The position numbers were made by a program, and so were the translations under genes. Positions 42,573-54,059 of a DNA stretch of 64,000 nucleotides are shown one piece after another (position 1 is the first letter of the stretch; each line of letters starts with the position of its first letter). Under the pieces are notes generated by a model. The model did not search any database. It saw only the letters and a list, made by a program, of their open reading frames with translations, and had not been told where the DNA came from. Source of the stretch: Sporisorium sorghi (taxonomy: Eukaryota > Basidiomycota > Ustilaginomycetes > Ustilaginales > Ustilaginaceae). The DNA lies in assembly GCA_023212695.1 (NCBI GenBank), contig JALCCG010000040.1, forward strand, positions 1 through 64,000, written 5' to 3'.

Positions 42573-44109
42573 ATGGCTGCTCTGCAGCAGCATGTAGCGT
42601 CTATCAAGGCCGCCTACTATGCCCAGGATTCTCGCTCCCTCCTCGCCGCCTTCCGTTTGGACCCCACCACCTTTTCGGCTTTGCAAGCCGATCTGAACAA
42701 GCATCCACGGCGTGATCTCTCCGCATGGGTCCTCGGTCAGATTCCCGTGTCTTCCGCACCAACCGACTTGGATCGCTTCCAGACGCTCGTGGCCGACTTC
42801 CTCTCATACGTTCGCGACCATGCACCCTTGCAATATGCCGCACCAGCCGCGGAGCCCCCACATCCAACCGATTGGGATCGAGCATACGATGCGTGGGCAC
42901 TCGTCTACTCGCGCGCGTCTACCTTCTTCTCGCTGCCAGACAGCACGTGGTTCATCTCAAGCTTTCGCTTCTTTGCCTCCAGCCTCGTCACGCTTGCTAT
43001 GGCCGTAGACCAACGCACAGATCCAGTCCGCAAGCGCAAGACGACCGATGCAGCAGGACGCCTCTCCAAAGCAGCTGGAATGGCCGGCAACGATCGATCG
43101 CAAGCTGCCGGCTCCGAGACCAAGCGTGCTGCCGTGCTCATGCTCGCCAACCTCAGCTTCAAGGCCTATTTCAAGCTCAACAATACTCGTCTGTGCGAGA
43201 CGGTGCTGGGCAGTGTCGAGAATGCGCTCAAAGTGAATCGCACCTTTGCACGCAACAACGGCATCAGCGATGATTCAGGAGAGCAATGCTACTCGAAGGC
43301 GGATCGCGTCACCTATCGATACTACCTCGGACGCTTGCGTCTCTTCCAACACAACATTCGAGCTGTGAGTCTTGCTTGAGTTGTCTTGCTCGCAACTATT
43401 TGAGCTCTTGTACTGACTCTGACCTACCTTAATCCACTCTACCCTCACGATGAACAGGCATCGACACATCTGCGCTGGGCCTTCGACAATTGCACCCTCA
43501 GAAACTTGAAGAACAAGAGAGCGATCTTGATCCCGCTCGTTGCTACCTACCTCATCTTGGGCAGATATCCGCAACCTGCTCTCCTCGAGGCGGCCAATCT
43601 AACGCCTATCTATGGCAGACTCACCTTCTTCCTCAAGACCGGACAGGCAGCTGCAGCGCTAGACGAGCTGGACCGACACATGGACTGGTTTAGAGTGCGT
43701 GGACTCTATCTCATCCTGCACGAAAAGCTGCAGATCAGTCTTTGGCGCAATCTGGCGCGGAAATGGTAGGTGAGACCAAGTAACACTAGCTTTGATTCAG
43801 CAGTCGACTGACTTGAGCTCGATCCTTCTTCGTCGACCTCACTTTTTGTTCAGTCTCACTCTCTCGCACGGATCCGCACAGCCCTCATCGGCCCCTCCGA
43901 CCATGCGACTCGAAACTCTGCTTTCGGCCGCTCGCATCGCATGGAACGACCCCGAACTACAGCCAGAGGATGTCGAAGCCGTGGTGGCCAGCATGATCGA
44001 CCAAGGCTTCATCAAGGGATACATCCTTCACTCGAAAGCCATGCTGGTCTTGCAGAAAGGTCCGTACATGGGCTTCCCACCGATATGGACCGTCTTTGAA
44101 GCACGGTGA
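42573..44109 (+). CDS. PCI-domain protein, Thp1/PCID2/Csn12 family
   Basis: Three exons (42573-43364, 43458-43765, 43854-44109; introns of 93 and 88 nt with correct phases) give 451 aa. The mid-region has the family's YSKADRVTYRYYLGRLRLFQHNI, then ASTHLRWAFDNCTLRNLKNK with RAILIPLVATYLILGRYP, and DWFRVRGLYLILHEKLQISL. The C-terminal winged-helix part reads EDVEAVVASMIDQGFIKGYI and ends FPPIWTVFEAR, comparable to PCID2's FPPLSTV. In yeast Thp1 pairs with Sac3 in TREX-2 for mRNA export at the nuclear pore; Csn12 is the paralogue tied to the COP9 signalosome and splicing. Sequence alone does not separate the two. It converges on the Bud21-like gene 115 bp away. Confidence 0.85.
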
Positions 44110-44224
44110 TTAGAGGCACAGACCGACGAAATGCAAAACGTCGTTCATCGGAAGACTGTTGAACTGAGATACAAGTACAATGGAGCGGAAAGGATGCGGT
44201 TGAGGTATGTGAGCGTGCGCAAGT

Positions 44225-45549
44225 CTAGTATTCGTCGTCCGAGTCTTGTTGACTTCGTGCAAAGCCCACCGATGGACCGCTTCGGCTTCGTGAACGCAGC
44301 ACGGAGATGGCATCCTTGCGAACGCCCCCACCACGGAACGCTTGACGTGCTGACGGCGGCTCCTGCGCGCGACCCTGCTTTGCGCCCTTGGGCTTGTCGC
44401 TTTTGTTCATCAGGTGGTAGAATTCTCCGCCGGGCAAGAAGGCGGGGTCGTTGAGTCCGAGCGGATCGTCCTCGTTCTTCTTGCTCTTTGTCACGGAGCC
44501 TTTGGAGGAGGCTTTCGCATTGGGCAGTCCCTTCTTGGCCAGGGTTCTCTTCTTGAACGCTCTCGCCTTGGCGTTGGGCAGCGCGACGGATCGGTCGAGC
44601 GGCGTGGGGCGTGCGAGCTCATCCAGCGGCTCGTCGGGCTGGTCTTCGTCTTGGTCGTCAAAGCTGGTCTTGTGGGTAGAGGCGGACGTGTTGAGAGCAC
44701 GAAGCACCGTGCCGTCCTTAGCCAGTTTCATCGGCAGACCGTCTCTGCCCTTGACTACGCCGCCCGCTCGCTGCTGTTTCCGTTTGAGCTTTCTCTGCTT
44801 CTGGAGTCTCGCCACTTCGTCCGCCTGCTCCTCCGCTGAGCGCTTTTTCAGGATCGATTTTGGTGCCGAGACGGGCTGGGCGAAGACTTGGGCAAAGAGC
44901 GAAGGATCCAGTCGATTCGATGGGCCTGCATCTTCCTCCTCACTTTCGGCATCTTCCTCTTCCTCTTCCACATGAGTAATGGTCTGCTCCTCCTCCGCCG
45001 TCTCTGGAATCTTGGTGGCCTCCTTCTCCTCCTTCTCCTTCTGTTTCTCTAGTCTCTTCTTGTCAGCTCCCCGTCGCTTTGCCTTTTCGCTGTAGTGAGA
45101 AAAGTTCCATCGTCAAGAGTCAGCTCGGCGGTCCATCGCCATCCTGTATCTCTTGGCTTATGGAAGTCAGCTACTTACGCCTTCTCCTGCGCCTTGATCC
45201 TCGCCGAATCTTGTGTAGCCTGCTTGCGTGATGCCTTGTTGCTCACCACCTCGATGGGCGCGTCGTCGTCTTCGCTGTCGTCTTCTGAAGGTTGAGCTGT
45301 CTTTTCGGGACTGACTGGTGTCGGTGCGGACGTTGATGCCTGAGCGCTGTCATCGTTAGTGTCGTCGTCATCGGAATCGTCGAACGACACTTTGTTGTTG
45401 GCTGGCTTGGCTTCGGCCAGAGCTTTGGAGATCTGCTGCTCCTGAAGCTTTTGCGCTTGTTGCTGTCTACGAGCTGCGACCATCTTGAGCCTGTCTCGAG
45501 GGATCGTGTCAGGAGCTGCCAGGTGGTGGTCAGGAATACGTTCAAGCAT
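44225..45549 (-). CDS. Bud21/Utp16-like nucleolar protein (U3 snoRNP-associated)
   Basis: Two exons (45179-45549 and 44225-45089; 89-nt intron with donor GTAAGT, acceptor ACAG, phase 2) give 411 aa. The N-terminus is basic and Gln-rich. An acidic serine stretch follows (FDDSDDDDTNDDS, SEDDSEDDDAPIEVVS) and then a long Lys/Glu coiled coil (KAKRRGADKKRLEKQKEKEE). Next come LDPSLFAQVFA, SAPKSILKKRSAEEQADE and a Lys/Arg-rich nucleolar-type region to the end. The DDDAPxEVS-coil order and composition resemble the U3 snoRNA-associated family (Utp16/Bud21) of the 90S pre-ribosome. This is a composition-based guess. The 500-bp promoter is shared with the Rxt2-like gene. Confidence 0.55.
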
Positions 45550-45822
45550 GAGAAAGTTGCAATCCTTCCAAAAAAGAAAGCTTCAAATGAAATTTTGCTT
45601 AGTCAGCCTGAATGTGCCCTCCCCAACTCGGGTCACGGACTTTTTACGCGTCTTACCGCTCGAGGCAGCAGAGAAGGCAAGCGGAAAGGGCAAATGCGCT
45701 CTCGAGGCGTTTCATCAGTCAAGCGAATATTCAAACACGGAGAAGGAGAACAATCCCTTTCGCAGATCGGTCAAGCCAACCAAGCAGCCTTGCTCTCTAT
45801 CATTGCTTCCTCTATCCTTCCC

Positions 45823-45859
<37 letters not shown>

Positions 45860-46049
45860 CACTCTCACCTTTCAGCCAGCACACTCCTTTCTCACCATCC
45901 CTGCACCACTGCGTCACAAATTAGAGTCGAATTCCATCCAGCCGCTCGAAGCTGCTGTGTCCACTTGCCGTCGCTGGAGGATCCCCTGACTCCCATCCGC
46001 AATCAGCGCCTCAGCCGGCTAGCGCACAACACACACTCGATCGGCCGCC
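45550..46049. other. Divergent promoter with CT microsatellite
   Basis: A CT dinucleotide run of about 34 nt (about 45824-45857) lies in the probable leader of the Rxt2-like gene. Nothing else. Confidence 0.7.
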
Positions 46050-49000
46050 ATGTCACAGCCTGGCTCGACCGAGCCGGCGACGGGCTCTCATCTGGCCTCG
46101 ATCAGTGCTAACAACGACAAGCCCGTCCTCGCTCCTCCAAAAGCTCCATCCGACGACGAGGCAGAAGAAGGCGAGATTCTCGACGAGGAAGAGGGTGAAA
46201 TCTCTGAGAACGTCCCCGCTGAGCCCACAAGCTCTTCAGCAGTGTCGACACAGCCAGCATCATCTGCTGTCCCTGAGCCAGCCCTCGAATCGCCCAAGCA
46301 GCCTTCCACCCCAGAGCTGCCCGCCAGCGAGGCCGTAGTTCAAAACGACCAGCAGCACGATGACTCGAGACCACAACCTGCTGCGGAGCCGCCACTCCAG
46401 GATGCCGTCGTGGCTAGCACTGAGATCTCACAGCCCGCCGAATCGTCAGAACCAGCGCCCGAGCCCACCCAGCCTGCAGCTGAGCCTGTGCCAGCATCCA
46501 CCTCCGAAGAGACCAAGCCGCAAGAACCAGTCCAGGACTCGATTCCAGAGCCGATCGCTCCCGATGTTTCTACTCCAGCTGAACCAGCTGAAGGTGTGAA
46601 CCAGCCCACAGAGAATGCGCAAGAGAAGCTCGCATCGCAAGAGCCTGAAGATCCAAGCACGCCCAAGCTCGCAGAGGCAGAAGCATCCAAGCCAGAAGTC
46701 GCCAACACCACTTCCACCGCGGTAAACGAGCAAACCCAGGACAGCGCGGTCGACACGACTACGCAAAGCACGCAAGATGCGCCAATGATCACCAAAAACG
46801 CACCTACGGCAGAGGCGCAAGCTCAAGAGAGCGCTCCTGAAGATGGTTCTGCCGAAACAGTGTCGAAACCGGACGAGCCAACCGATATGGAGGTCGATGA
46901 AAAGGTCGGCATCGCAGCGCAGCCTGTGTCCAACGACTTGGAAAAGCCCGCTGATACTGTGCTGGAGCCCATGCAGGTGGACGACTCTGTTCACACCCCG
47001 GCTGTTCATACGCCAGCACTGCCGTCCGAAAGCCTTGAAGCTCCAGCTCCAGCCGAGCCGGCCATCGAAGCTGCAGTCGAGGACCATCAGGAGCAACAAG
47101 TACCAGCACCGCAGTCTGCCTCGTCCCCGCCACAAATCAAGAGCGAGCCGCACACGGAAGCGTACGAGCATTCGCAGTCAGGAGCAACGCAAGCGTCCGA
47201 AACGGCTCACTCCGAGCCAGCTGCGGCCGCCCCTAAACCTGAAGAGCAGGCGCAAAAAGAAGAGCTCAGTAAGACCGAATCTGTCGCGCGTCCAGAGCCG
47301 ACAACCGAGCAAGACGTGCCGGTCGAGGCCCGTCAACGATCGGCGACGCCTCGAGTCGCGGTTGCCCCAGTCTCGGAAGCCCCCAGAGTCGAAGAGGTCC
47401 AGCGTCCCGTGGAGAGGGACGACCCATCGGCATCCAGAAACTCGGAAGCGGATCGTGCGCGTTCCAGAACCGCAAACAGGGGCTCGGCCGCACCTAGCAC
47501 CGGTCAAGAGAGGCGTCTCGAACGGGAGAGGACCAAAGACCGATCCCATCCGCCTGAGCGTTCGCAGGACCGAGAGCAGCGAGCGCGCGAGAAGGATCGA
47601 CGACGCGAGCTCGAGCGCCTGGAGCGCGAACGGGAGCGCGAGCGTGAGCGCATCCGCGAGTCCGAACGCGACCGCGAGATGATGATCGCTCGCGAGAACG
47701 AGGAGGCTCGGCTCATCTGGCTTTCGCTGCCTGGCAACGATCACCCCCAGTACTACACAGACACCGACTCGGACTCTTGCTATGGTGTTGGCGGGGCTCT
47801 GGGCGTCAATCTAACGGATGAAGAGGACAAGGATCTGAATCCCCCCTTCCCTCTGTCTCTGCAAGAGTATCACCCGGCGCCGTCCTACTCGCAGTCTTAC
47901 TATGACGACTCGTACTATACCTCGAAGCGCAAGCGCACGGACGATGCCATCGACTTTGCTACCTCTTCCCGTCGTAACCGTCGCAAACCCATGTCCCGAC
48001 CATCCGACATGGACCGTCCGGCGCCATCGAGCTCAGCATCGGTGCAACGTCAGGCTCTGCCATCGACCACCATGATCGATATCGACGACTTTCCGGTCCC
48101 GGACTCCAGCATCCGCTCCGAGCCATCCGACCGTCCCTTTGCCAGCAGGCTGGAGCGTGCCTCTCTGCCTAGAATCTCTCCGTACACTCGACCTGAGGAG
48201 GTAGACGAAGACTTTGAGAGCTCCGACTCGGACGAAGAAGCGATGTGCATCGCCGAAGAACGCAAGCGACGCCACGGCAACCGAGGAGGCAATCGCGGCA
48301 ACAAGCTCTCGCGCGACAAGGGCGCTCGCTGGGTGCGTCGAGGCAAGCTGGGCGGCTGGACCGAGATGCGCATGGAAAAGGAGATCGGCGATCGTGTGCG
48401 ACATCGCGTCGAGGCGATGCAGAAGGACAACGTGCGTGCACTCCTGTCCGCCATGCCCGAAGAAGACAAGGCGATGCTGGCTCAGTTCCCGGCTCTGCGC
48501 AATGGTCTGATTCCGAGCGAGGCTCCAAGCAACGCGCGTCGAGATGCGCGAGGCCGGTTGCTGCCGTCGGACGTTTCGGAAGCAGCGCGTATCGATGCTG
48601 AGCTCGGGCTCGATGGGGGAGCGGTGGATGCGAGCGGAACGAGACTCGAGCGACCTGAACATCTCACGTCTACGTCGCTCGCGCCGACACTTCTCAAGCC
48701 GGCCATCACGCCGCGGCAGCTGCTGACCAGCCACACGCTTCGTCACACGTTCCGCAATCCTCACATTGCTGCGCTTGGCAAGACGGCTCTGGATCTGATC
48801 GAGAGCGAGGGCGTTGTGGGACGTGCGGTGGGTCGATGCTGGGCCGCCATGGAGCGCGGTGGTTGGAACGAAGACCCAGAGCCAAAGGGTGACGAGGCGG
48901 AAGAGGCGGAAGAATCTCACCACCAGAACGGCTTCAACGGCATGGACGTTGACGGATCTGACGCCGAAGGCTCCTCGCGACACCGTGTCGAAGAAGGCTC

Positions 49001-49565
49001 TGCCAACGGGGCATCAACGAGCGTATTCGGCTCGGCGATCGACAATCCGGCGCTGTCGCACCTGGACCGGCTCTTCGTCACCAAGCAAGGCCTCGCCATC
49101 CCGCGGTTGGACGACATGGGGCAGCCGATCTTTGTGCCGCCTTCGCCGGCGACGCAAGCCGCGCGAACCCAAGCAGGTTTAGCGGAAGAAGCAGCAAGCG
49201 AGCCGGTGATCGAGACGACGCTGTTGCCGGCGCCGGAGCAGCGCTCGATCGTGCTGGCGGCGCTCGAGTGTCTGCACGACCTGGCGGCGGATTCGCGCGA
49301 GTACGTGGATCGGCTCGAGGAGGTGCGCTCGCGGCTGGCGGCGGTGAAGCGGAGACGCGCGCAGGTGTGGAATGCCGTGCGGCAGTGGGCGCTGGACAAG
49401 GATATCGAGGCGGCGGCGGTGGCGGGCGGGGCGAGGACGGAGCTGAATGGTGGCGTTTCTAAGGCGGTGGTGGAGGGTGTTGGTGCGGCTGCGGCGGCTG
49501 CATCGGCGTTGTCGACGGCGGCAGGGAGTGCGGCGAATGGCGCCTCGCCAAAAAAGAGGAAGTAG
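46050..49565 (+). CDS. Rxt2-like Rpd3L/HDAC complex subunit candidate (1171 aa)
   Basis: Single-exon 1171-aa protein. Residues 20-50 form an acidic motif (DDEAEEGEILDEEEGEI). Residues 50-450 are an extreme Pro/Glu/Ala/Ser disordered tail, and about 490-550 an Arg/Glu helix (ERLERERERERERIRESERD). A folded part starts near 560 (EEARLIWLSLPGND). The segment near 745 (NRGNKLSRDKGARWVRRGKL) resembles the N-terminal block of fungal Rxt2, a subunit of the large Rpd3 histone deacetylase complex. Further conserved-looking parts are TSHTLRHTFRNPHIAALGKT (about 890-910) and a C-terminal helix with LEEVRSRLAAVKRRRAQVWN. The KKRK end could be a nuclear signal. Assignment is tentative; nuclear location is likely. 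Confidence 0.7.
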   Translation: MSQPGSTEPATGSHLASISANNDKPVLAPPKAPSDDEAEEGEILDEEEGEISENVPAEPTSSSAVSTQPASSAVPEPALESPKQPSTPELPASEAVVQNDQQHDDSRPQPAAEPPLQDAVVASTEISQPAESSEPAPEPTQPAAEPVPASTSEETKPQEPVQDSIPEPIAPDVSTPAEPAEGVNQPTENAQEKLASQEPEDPSTPKLAEAEASKPEVANTTSTAVNEQTQDSAVDTTTQSTQDAPMITKNAPTAEAQAQESAPEDGSAETVSKPDEPTDMEVDEKVGIAAQPVSNDLEKPADTVLEPMQVDDSVHTPAVHTPALPSESLEAPAPAEPAIEAAVEDHQEQQVPAPQSASSPPQIKSEPHTEAYEHSQSGATQASETAHSEPAAAAPKPEEQAQKEELSKTESVARPEPTTEQDVPVEARQRSATPRVAVAPVSEAPRVEEVQRPVERDDPSASRNSEADRARSRTANRGSAAPSTGQERRLERERTKDRSHPPERSQDREQRAREKDRRRELERLERERERERERIRESERDREMMIARENEEARLIWLSLPGNDHPQYYTDTDSDSCYGVGGALGVNLTDEEDKDLNPPFPLSLQEYHPAPSYSQSYYDDSYYTSKRKRTDDAIDFATSSRRNRRKPMSRPSDMDRPAPSSSASVQRQALPSTTMIDIDDFPVPDSSIRSEPSDRPFASRLERASLPRISPYTRPEEVDEDFESSDSDEEAMCIAEERKRRHGNRGGNRGNKLSRDKGARWVRRGKLGGWTEMRMEKEIGDRVRHRVEAMQKDNVRALLSAMPEEDKAMLAQFPALRNGLIPSEAPSNARRDARGRLLPSDVSEAARIDAELGLDGGAVDASGTRLERPEHLTSTSLAPTLLKPAITPRQLLTSHTLRHTFRNPHIAALGKTALDLIESEGVVGRAVGRCWAAMERGGWNEDPEPKGDEAEEAEESHHQNGFNGMDVDGSDAEGSSRHRVEEGSANGASTSVFGSAIDNPALSHLDRLFVTKQGLAIPRLDDMGQPIFVPPSPATQAARTQAGLAEEAASEPVIETTLLPAPEQRSIVLAALECLHDLAADSREYVDRLEEVRSRLAAVKRRRAQVWNAVRQWALDKDIEAAAVAGGARTELNGGVSKAVVEGVGAAAAAASALSTAAGSAANGASPKKRK

Positions 49566-52500
49566 ATGTGCGTCTGTATCAGCAGGCAATTCAATGGATA
49601 CCTTGTGCACTTTTCTCAGGCTTATGGGTGTGCGTCGTGCATGCAATCAGTACACGGCGATTGTTTGTGTGCGCCATGTATGCGTGGCATGCGCGTGGAA
49701 GACATAGGCTTGGCTTGCACATGTGGATGCTTTGACATTGCTTTCTGGAGGCTGCATGTGCGTGGAAGCAGGGGCATTGGCTTGAGATGAGAACGGTGGG
49801 CGTGCATTGCAGCGGGACGAGGGTGGAGTGATCAGAGCGAGCGAAGCAAGATGCGGGACGCACGTAGGGACCTTCTATGGCGTCTTCACGTGCACCGCAG
49901 CTTCGACGACTCATGCTCGCAGCGTAGCCTGATAACATCTGCTGCTCGTCGTACGTCCACAGCATGCACGATATGCCAGGCTCAAGCGATCTCATCGAAT
50001 ACAGCATGTGCTGCAAAGCGCTGTGCATCGCTGCAGCATTCGAAAGCTTTGGCTGCAGGGTGGGTTTTGTTTTTTGTGTGCATCATTTTCCTGTCTCATT
50101 TTTCCTGCGGTACAGCTTTAAATTTGTCAACAAGAAACCCTGCGGCGCGCCGATCACGCACGACAATTTTTTCCTGCCTGGTCGACAGCCGAGCTTGTGC
50201 ACACGCACGCACGAAAGCACGCATGGACCAAGTGCCCACCAACCAGCATGCGCGTTCGGGTTTGGCCCGCAGCCTCGCGCAGCCGAAAGTGTGGGCGTCT
50301 GACGGCGGCAGCAGCGGCCCGAGGGCCCACCCCACCTCAGGTGCCCGACAATGGCAGGTGGGTGTCCGTGTCCTCTCCCGTTCGCTGCCGCGATAATGCT
50401 TGATAGAAACCTGACGACGGAGCTCACAGCAGACTCGCTGGAGGAAAACGGACCGTGCAAGCGGCTGTGTTCCCGTTGTCAAAGGCAGAGGCGCACGGAT
50501 ATCGATCAAATCGCTGCTCCGCGGTGGCAGTCGCCTGATCCGAATCTCGGCCAGACACAAAAGTCGCTCCAGATTCTCTCGTCCGTTCGGAGATGCTCGT
50601 TCCGGTCTTGGATGGTCGCAAGTTTTTTTTTTTTCCCTTTTAGCAAACGACGCTGACTAGTCCACGCTAAAAGTTGTACGCTCGGTCTTGTCTCGCTGTT
50701 CCCAGGATGAGGGTGTCGAACGGTCTGTCACGCGGGACAGATCATATCGACCTGTGTGCGGTGAAGTGCGTAAATGGTCAGGGTCTCTGCAGGCTTTTGG
50801 GCTTGCTCCTTGCAGTCGAGAGAGACTTGCGTCAAGAGTGCGTCCTTGCTTGCCCTGCACTCCGCAGATCCCTGCTTCCGTCTGTGCGCTCACTCGCTCT
50901 TGCAGTTTTCCATGACGCTTTGGCGCACGAACACGAGGGAGCAGCGTCCCCTTCGTCTCCAAGATACAGGAAACACGGATAGCTGACCAGCCTCTCTCTC
51001 CCACATCCCGAAACGGGCCATCTTGATCAGCGTCTAGGAAGCCCTCGATCTCTAATTCCTGGCCCGCATCGGCTCGGCGGAGAACGCAATGAATCACTTT
51101 TTTCATGCGAGCAAGACCAACCGAAAAAGAACAATAGGCTGATGAACCACGCTCTGAAACGGGACGAGAGATGCGGACCAAAGCTTGCCGACATTCGGGC
51201 GGAGAATGTGAGCCAAAAAGACGAGAGAGACACACGCATGCTTTTTAGCGTGCAAAGGCGTGGACTGCGGCACCGCCCGACCAGACGAAAAAAAAAAGGA
51301 CAGGTCGCACGTCACGCACCGCCCGCGGGTTGCTCCGCGATTTCCCACACACGGCCTGATAAGGCTTGATGAGGGACTGGTGCAGCCACGGAAGGATGAT
51401 CTGTCCTGCAAAATGAACTTTCTAAGATTCATTCATCACCGACCGACAAGCCACTGAGCTGGAAGGAGAGGCTGCCGATCCTTTTCGGTCCCCTGCGCAC
51501 CAGCAGCGGTGTGAACCGCCTCGGTCTCGCCTAGACCGGCATATTGAACGCTGCATTGAACGGGCGATCTCTCCTCGTCCAGCGAATCACGAACGCGAGG
51601 GGAAAAAAAGCCAGAGAGAGAGAGAAAAAAAAATAATCTTTTTGACTCAACACAAGGTGTGTGGGTGCGGTCGAGCGGCAGAGCAAGAAGCGAGAGAGAG
51701 AAAGATGACCGACGAAGGGCCAGCTCATCGGCCCGGCATCTTGCCGAGAGTGAGACTCGTCGTTGCCAAGCAGCGAGGTTCAGCGTGGTCGAGCGAGTCT
51801 AGTTTCAGAAGGGGTGTAGCTTTTTCGGTCGTCTCGGGATGCCCACTGGCTCACTGGCTCTGTGACGAGACGAGAGGATCAAGAGGTTGAAAAAGCCAAG
51901 CACGAGATATGGCCCAAGTCAAGAAAGGGGCGAACGAGGAGATAGGCGAAGAAAAGGACGGCTCTGCTGGCAGTGTCGACAGTCGGTCTGCCGTCGCCCT
52001 TGAGCACAGCGTTGGGGTTACGAAAAAAATCCAAAGAGGACTTGATTTGCAGAGAGAAAAAGAAGAATTTTTGTATTTCTCAATACAAAGCAAAAAAAGC
52101 AAAACCAGGGTTCACAAAGGCATTCGGACCACAGAGATACACACGGCCAGTGGCGAAAAGTCCTCTGTCCGCTCAACTCAAAATCCTCCATTCGCTTGGC
52201 TGTTTCGCCGCCTGTGAAAAACCTTGTCTTGGTTTCTGTTTCTGCGCTTCTAGGGTGGATGAGATGTCAGCTCCTCTCAGAGATTGACAAGGCAGACTCG
52301 AAGAAACGTCTGAAGCTCACACCGGACTAGACTGAGCGCAATACCGAGAGGACAGGGGCAGGGGTTAAACGGCCCTTGGGCGGCCGGGCTGGCGGACTAG
52401 CAGGCAGGCTGGCAAGCCCGCTCAACGGGGCGGCGATCAGAGGCAAAACGCAGGTCGATCAACCCAACGCAAGCCATGCGTGTGTGCGGCCGACAAGGGA

Positions 52501-54059
52501 CCGCTGGGTTGTCAGAGTGGCAATCTGGCGCAAGGCGTGACAGACGCGAAGGAAAAAAAGGGAAGCCAGAGGCGACACAGTCTGCAGGGCATATTTGCCC
52601 AGTGCTTTTACAATTGCAATTTTTTCAAGTCCAACACCTGCGGCAGGCGTTGCGCAGAGCTCTTCTTCTCCCATCCGAAGTCTTTGCTGGCCGCGAGGAG
52701 AGCCCAATTTTTTTTTCTTCTTCTCTCTTCTTCTTCTTGGTGCTGCTGACCCTTGCGAAAAAAAGGGTGGGCAACGCAGGGTCGCGGCAGATGAGCGGCG
52801 AAAAGCCTTTTTTCTCGTGTCAAATTCAATTTTAGGCCTGTCAGAGAGATTCTGCCCACCTTTTGGTTTTTTCTCTTTGAAATTTGAACTGTGACTGATT
52901 GAATGACTGACTTGATTTGAATGAATGATTGGCTGGCTGGCTGCTCGACCTTGCGTGACAACTTTTTTTTTTTCTTTTTTTTTTTTTCTTCTCTCGCTCT
53001 TCTTCTTCGCCCGCCCTGCATTTGACCTGCACCTGCGCCTAGCTCGACCTGCGAATGCTGCGACGCTTTGCTGCTTCTGCGTCTCTGCGCTGCTCCTCGT
53101 GCTGCTTGCTGCTTCTTCCTCCTCCTCCTCCTCGCTGCTGTGCTTCCGCTTCTGCTTCCTGCTTCCTGCTTCCTGCTGCGTCTGCGTCTGCTGCTGCTGC
53201 TCACTGACAAGCAAGCAATCTGCAACCTGCGTGTCGTTTTCTCCGGTACTCTCTTTCTTGCTTTCCCTCCCTCTCTCCCTCTCTCCTCCTTCTCCGACAT
53301 CCCGTCTTCCTCTCCTTCATACCATCTTCATCACAATCAAGACTGGAGGCGCATCTTGGCACGTCCATCTTCATCGTACCCTCCTTCAAACGAGTTTCTC
53401 GGTCGCAACTTTTCTTCTTCTTCGTCCTCAAGTCTCGTCGGTCCTCCATCGTTGACGCGACTGGAAAGGTTGCCTTACGGTTCTGCAACTCGTTTCCGCT
53501 CCCTCTCCCTTCACCTTCACTTTCGCCTTCAACTTCACCCCCTCTTCTTCCACTTCAAGCGTCTTTGCGCATCTAGGACAATTCGACTCTGACTTGGCGT
53601 CTACCACATCCACCCTCTCTCTTCGACATCACCTCTCGCAGTGGCTCAGGTTTCCTCGCGTATTCCTTGGAAATCCCTTCGCACTCTTCAACCTGATCTC
53701 GCGCTCCTTCTCCTAGCTACTTCGCATTCGCACAAACTCGGTCTTTCTGGTCTGTTCAGGAAAAGCATCTCGTATCCTATCTCGTTCGGACAAGCATTAT
53801 CACTTTGGTAGTCGCGTGCGCATTCAGCTCTCTTGCTGCTCATAGCCACGATCTCCTCACACTCCATCGACAGCAAAAGAACCACATCTACGGCCCTGTC
53901 TCCTCATCCCGCTACCTTTTCCGCACTCAACGGTTCCACTCTGCATCGTTTCTTTTAGGAGTCTCTATCCTCCTCCTCTCTCCCCCTCTCCAAAACAAAA
54001 GCATCGTTACGCTTCCCTTGTAGCTTTCATCGCCTTTGCCTATTTGCACTCTCGGCATC
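49566..54059. other. 4.5-kb upstream region of ust1
   Basis: The longest spacer of the window. The proximal 1 kb (about 52960-54050) is a strand-asymmetric CT-rich leader with TTC/TCC/CTG micro-repeats; this looks like a long 5' UTR of ust1. Farther up are T- and A-runs (50625, 51288, 51602-51635, 52540-52760), a TGAC/TGGC tetranucleotide-like patch (about 52880-52950) and no recognisable gene. Minus-strand ORFs of up to 251 aa are artefacts of the CT-rich strand. Confidence 0.6.

Noticed and set aside
45824..45857. CT run considered as a CRISPR-like or regulatory array
   Set aside because: A simple dinucleotide microsatellite with no spacers; eukaryotic genome.
52459..53300. Minus-strand frames of 251 and 230 aa, Lys/Glu/Gln-rich
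   Set aside because: Low-complexity translation of the CT-rich leader upstream of ust1.
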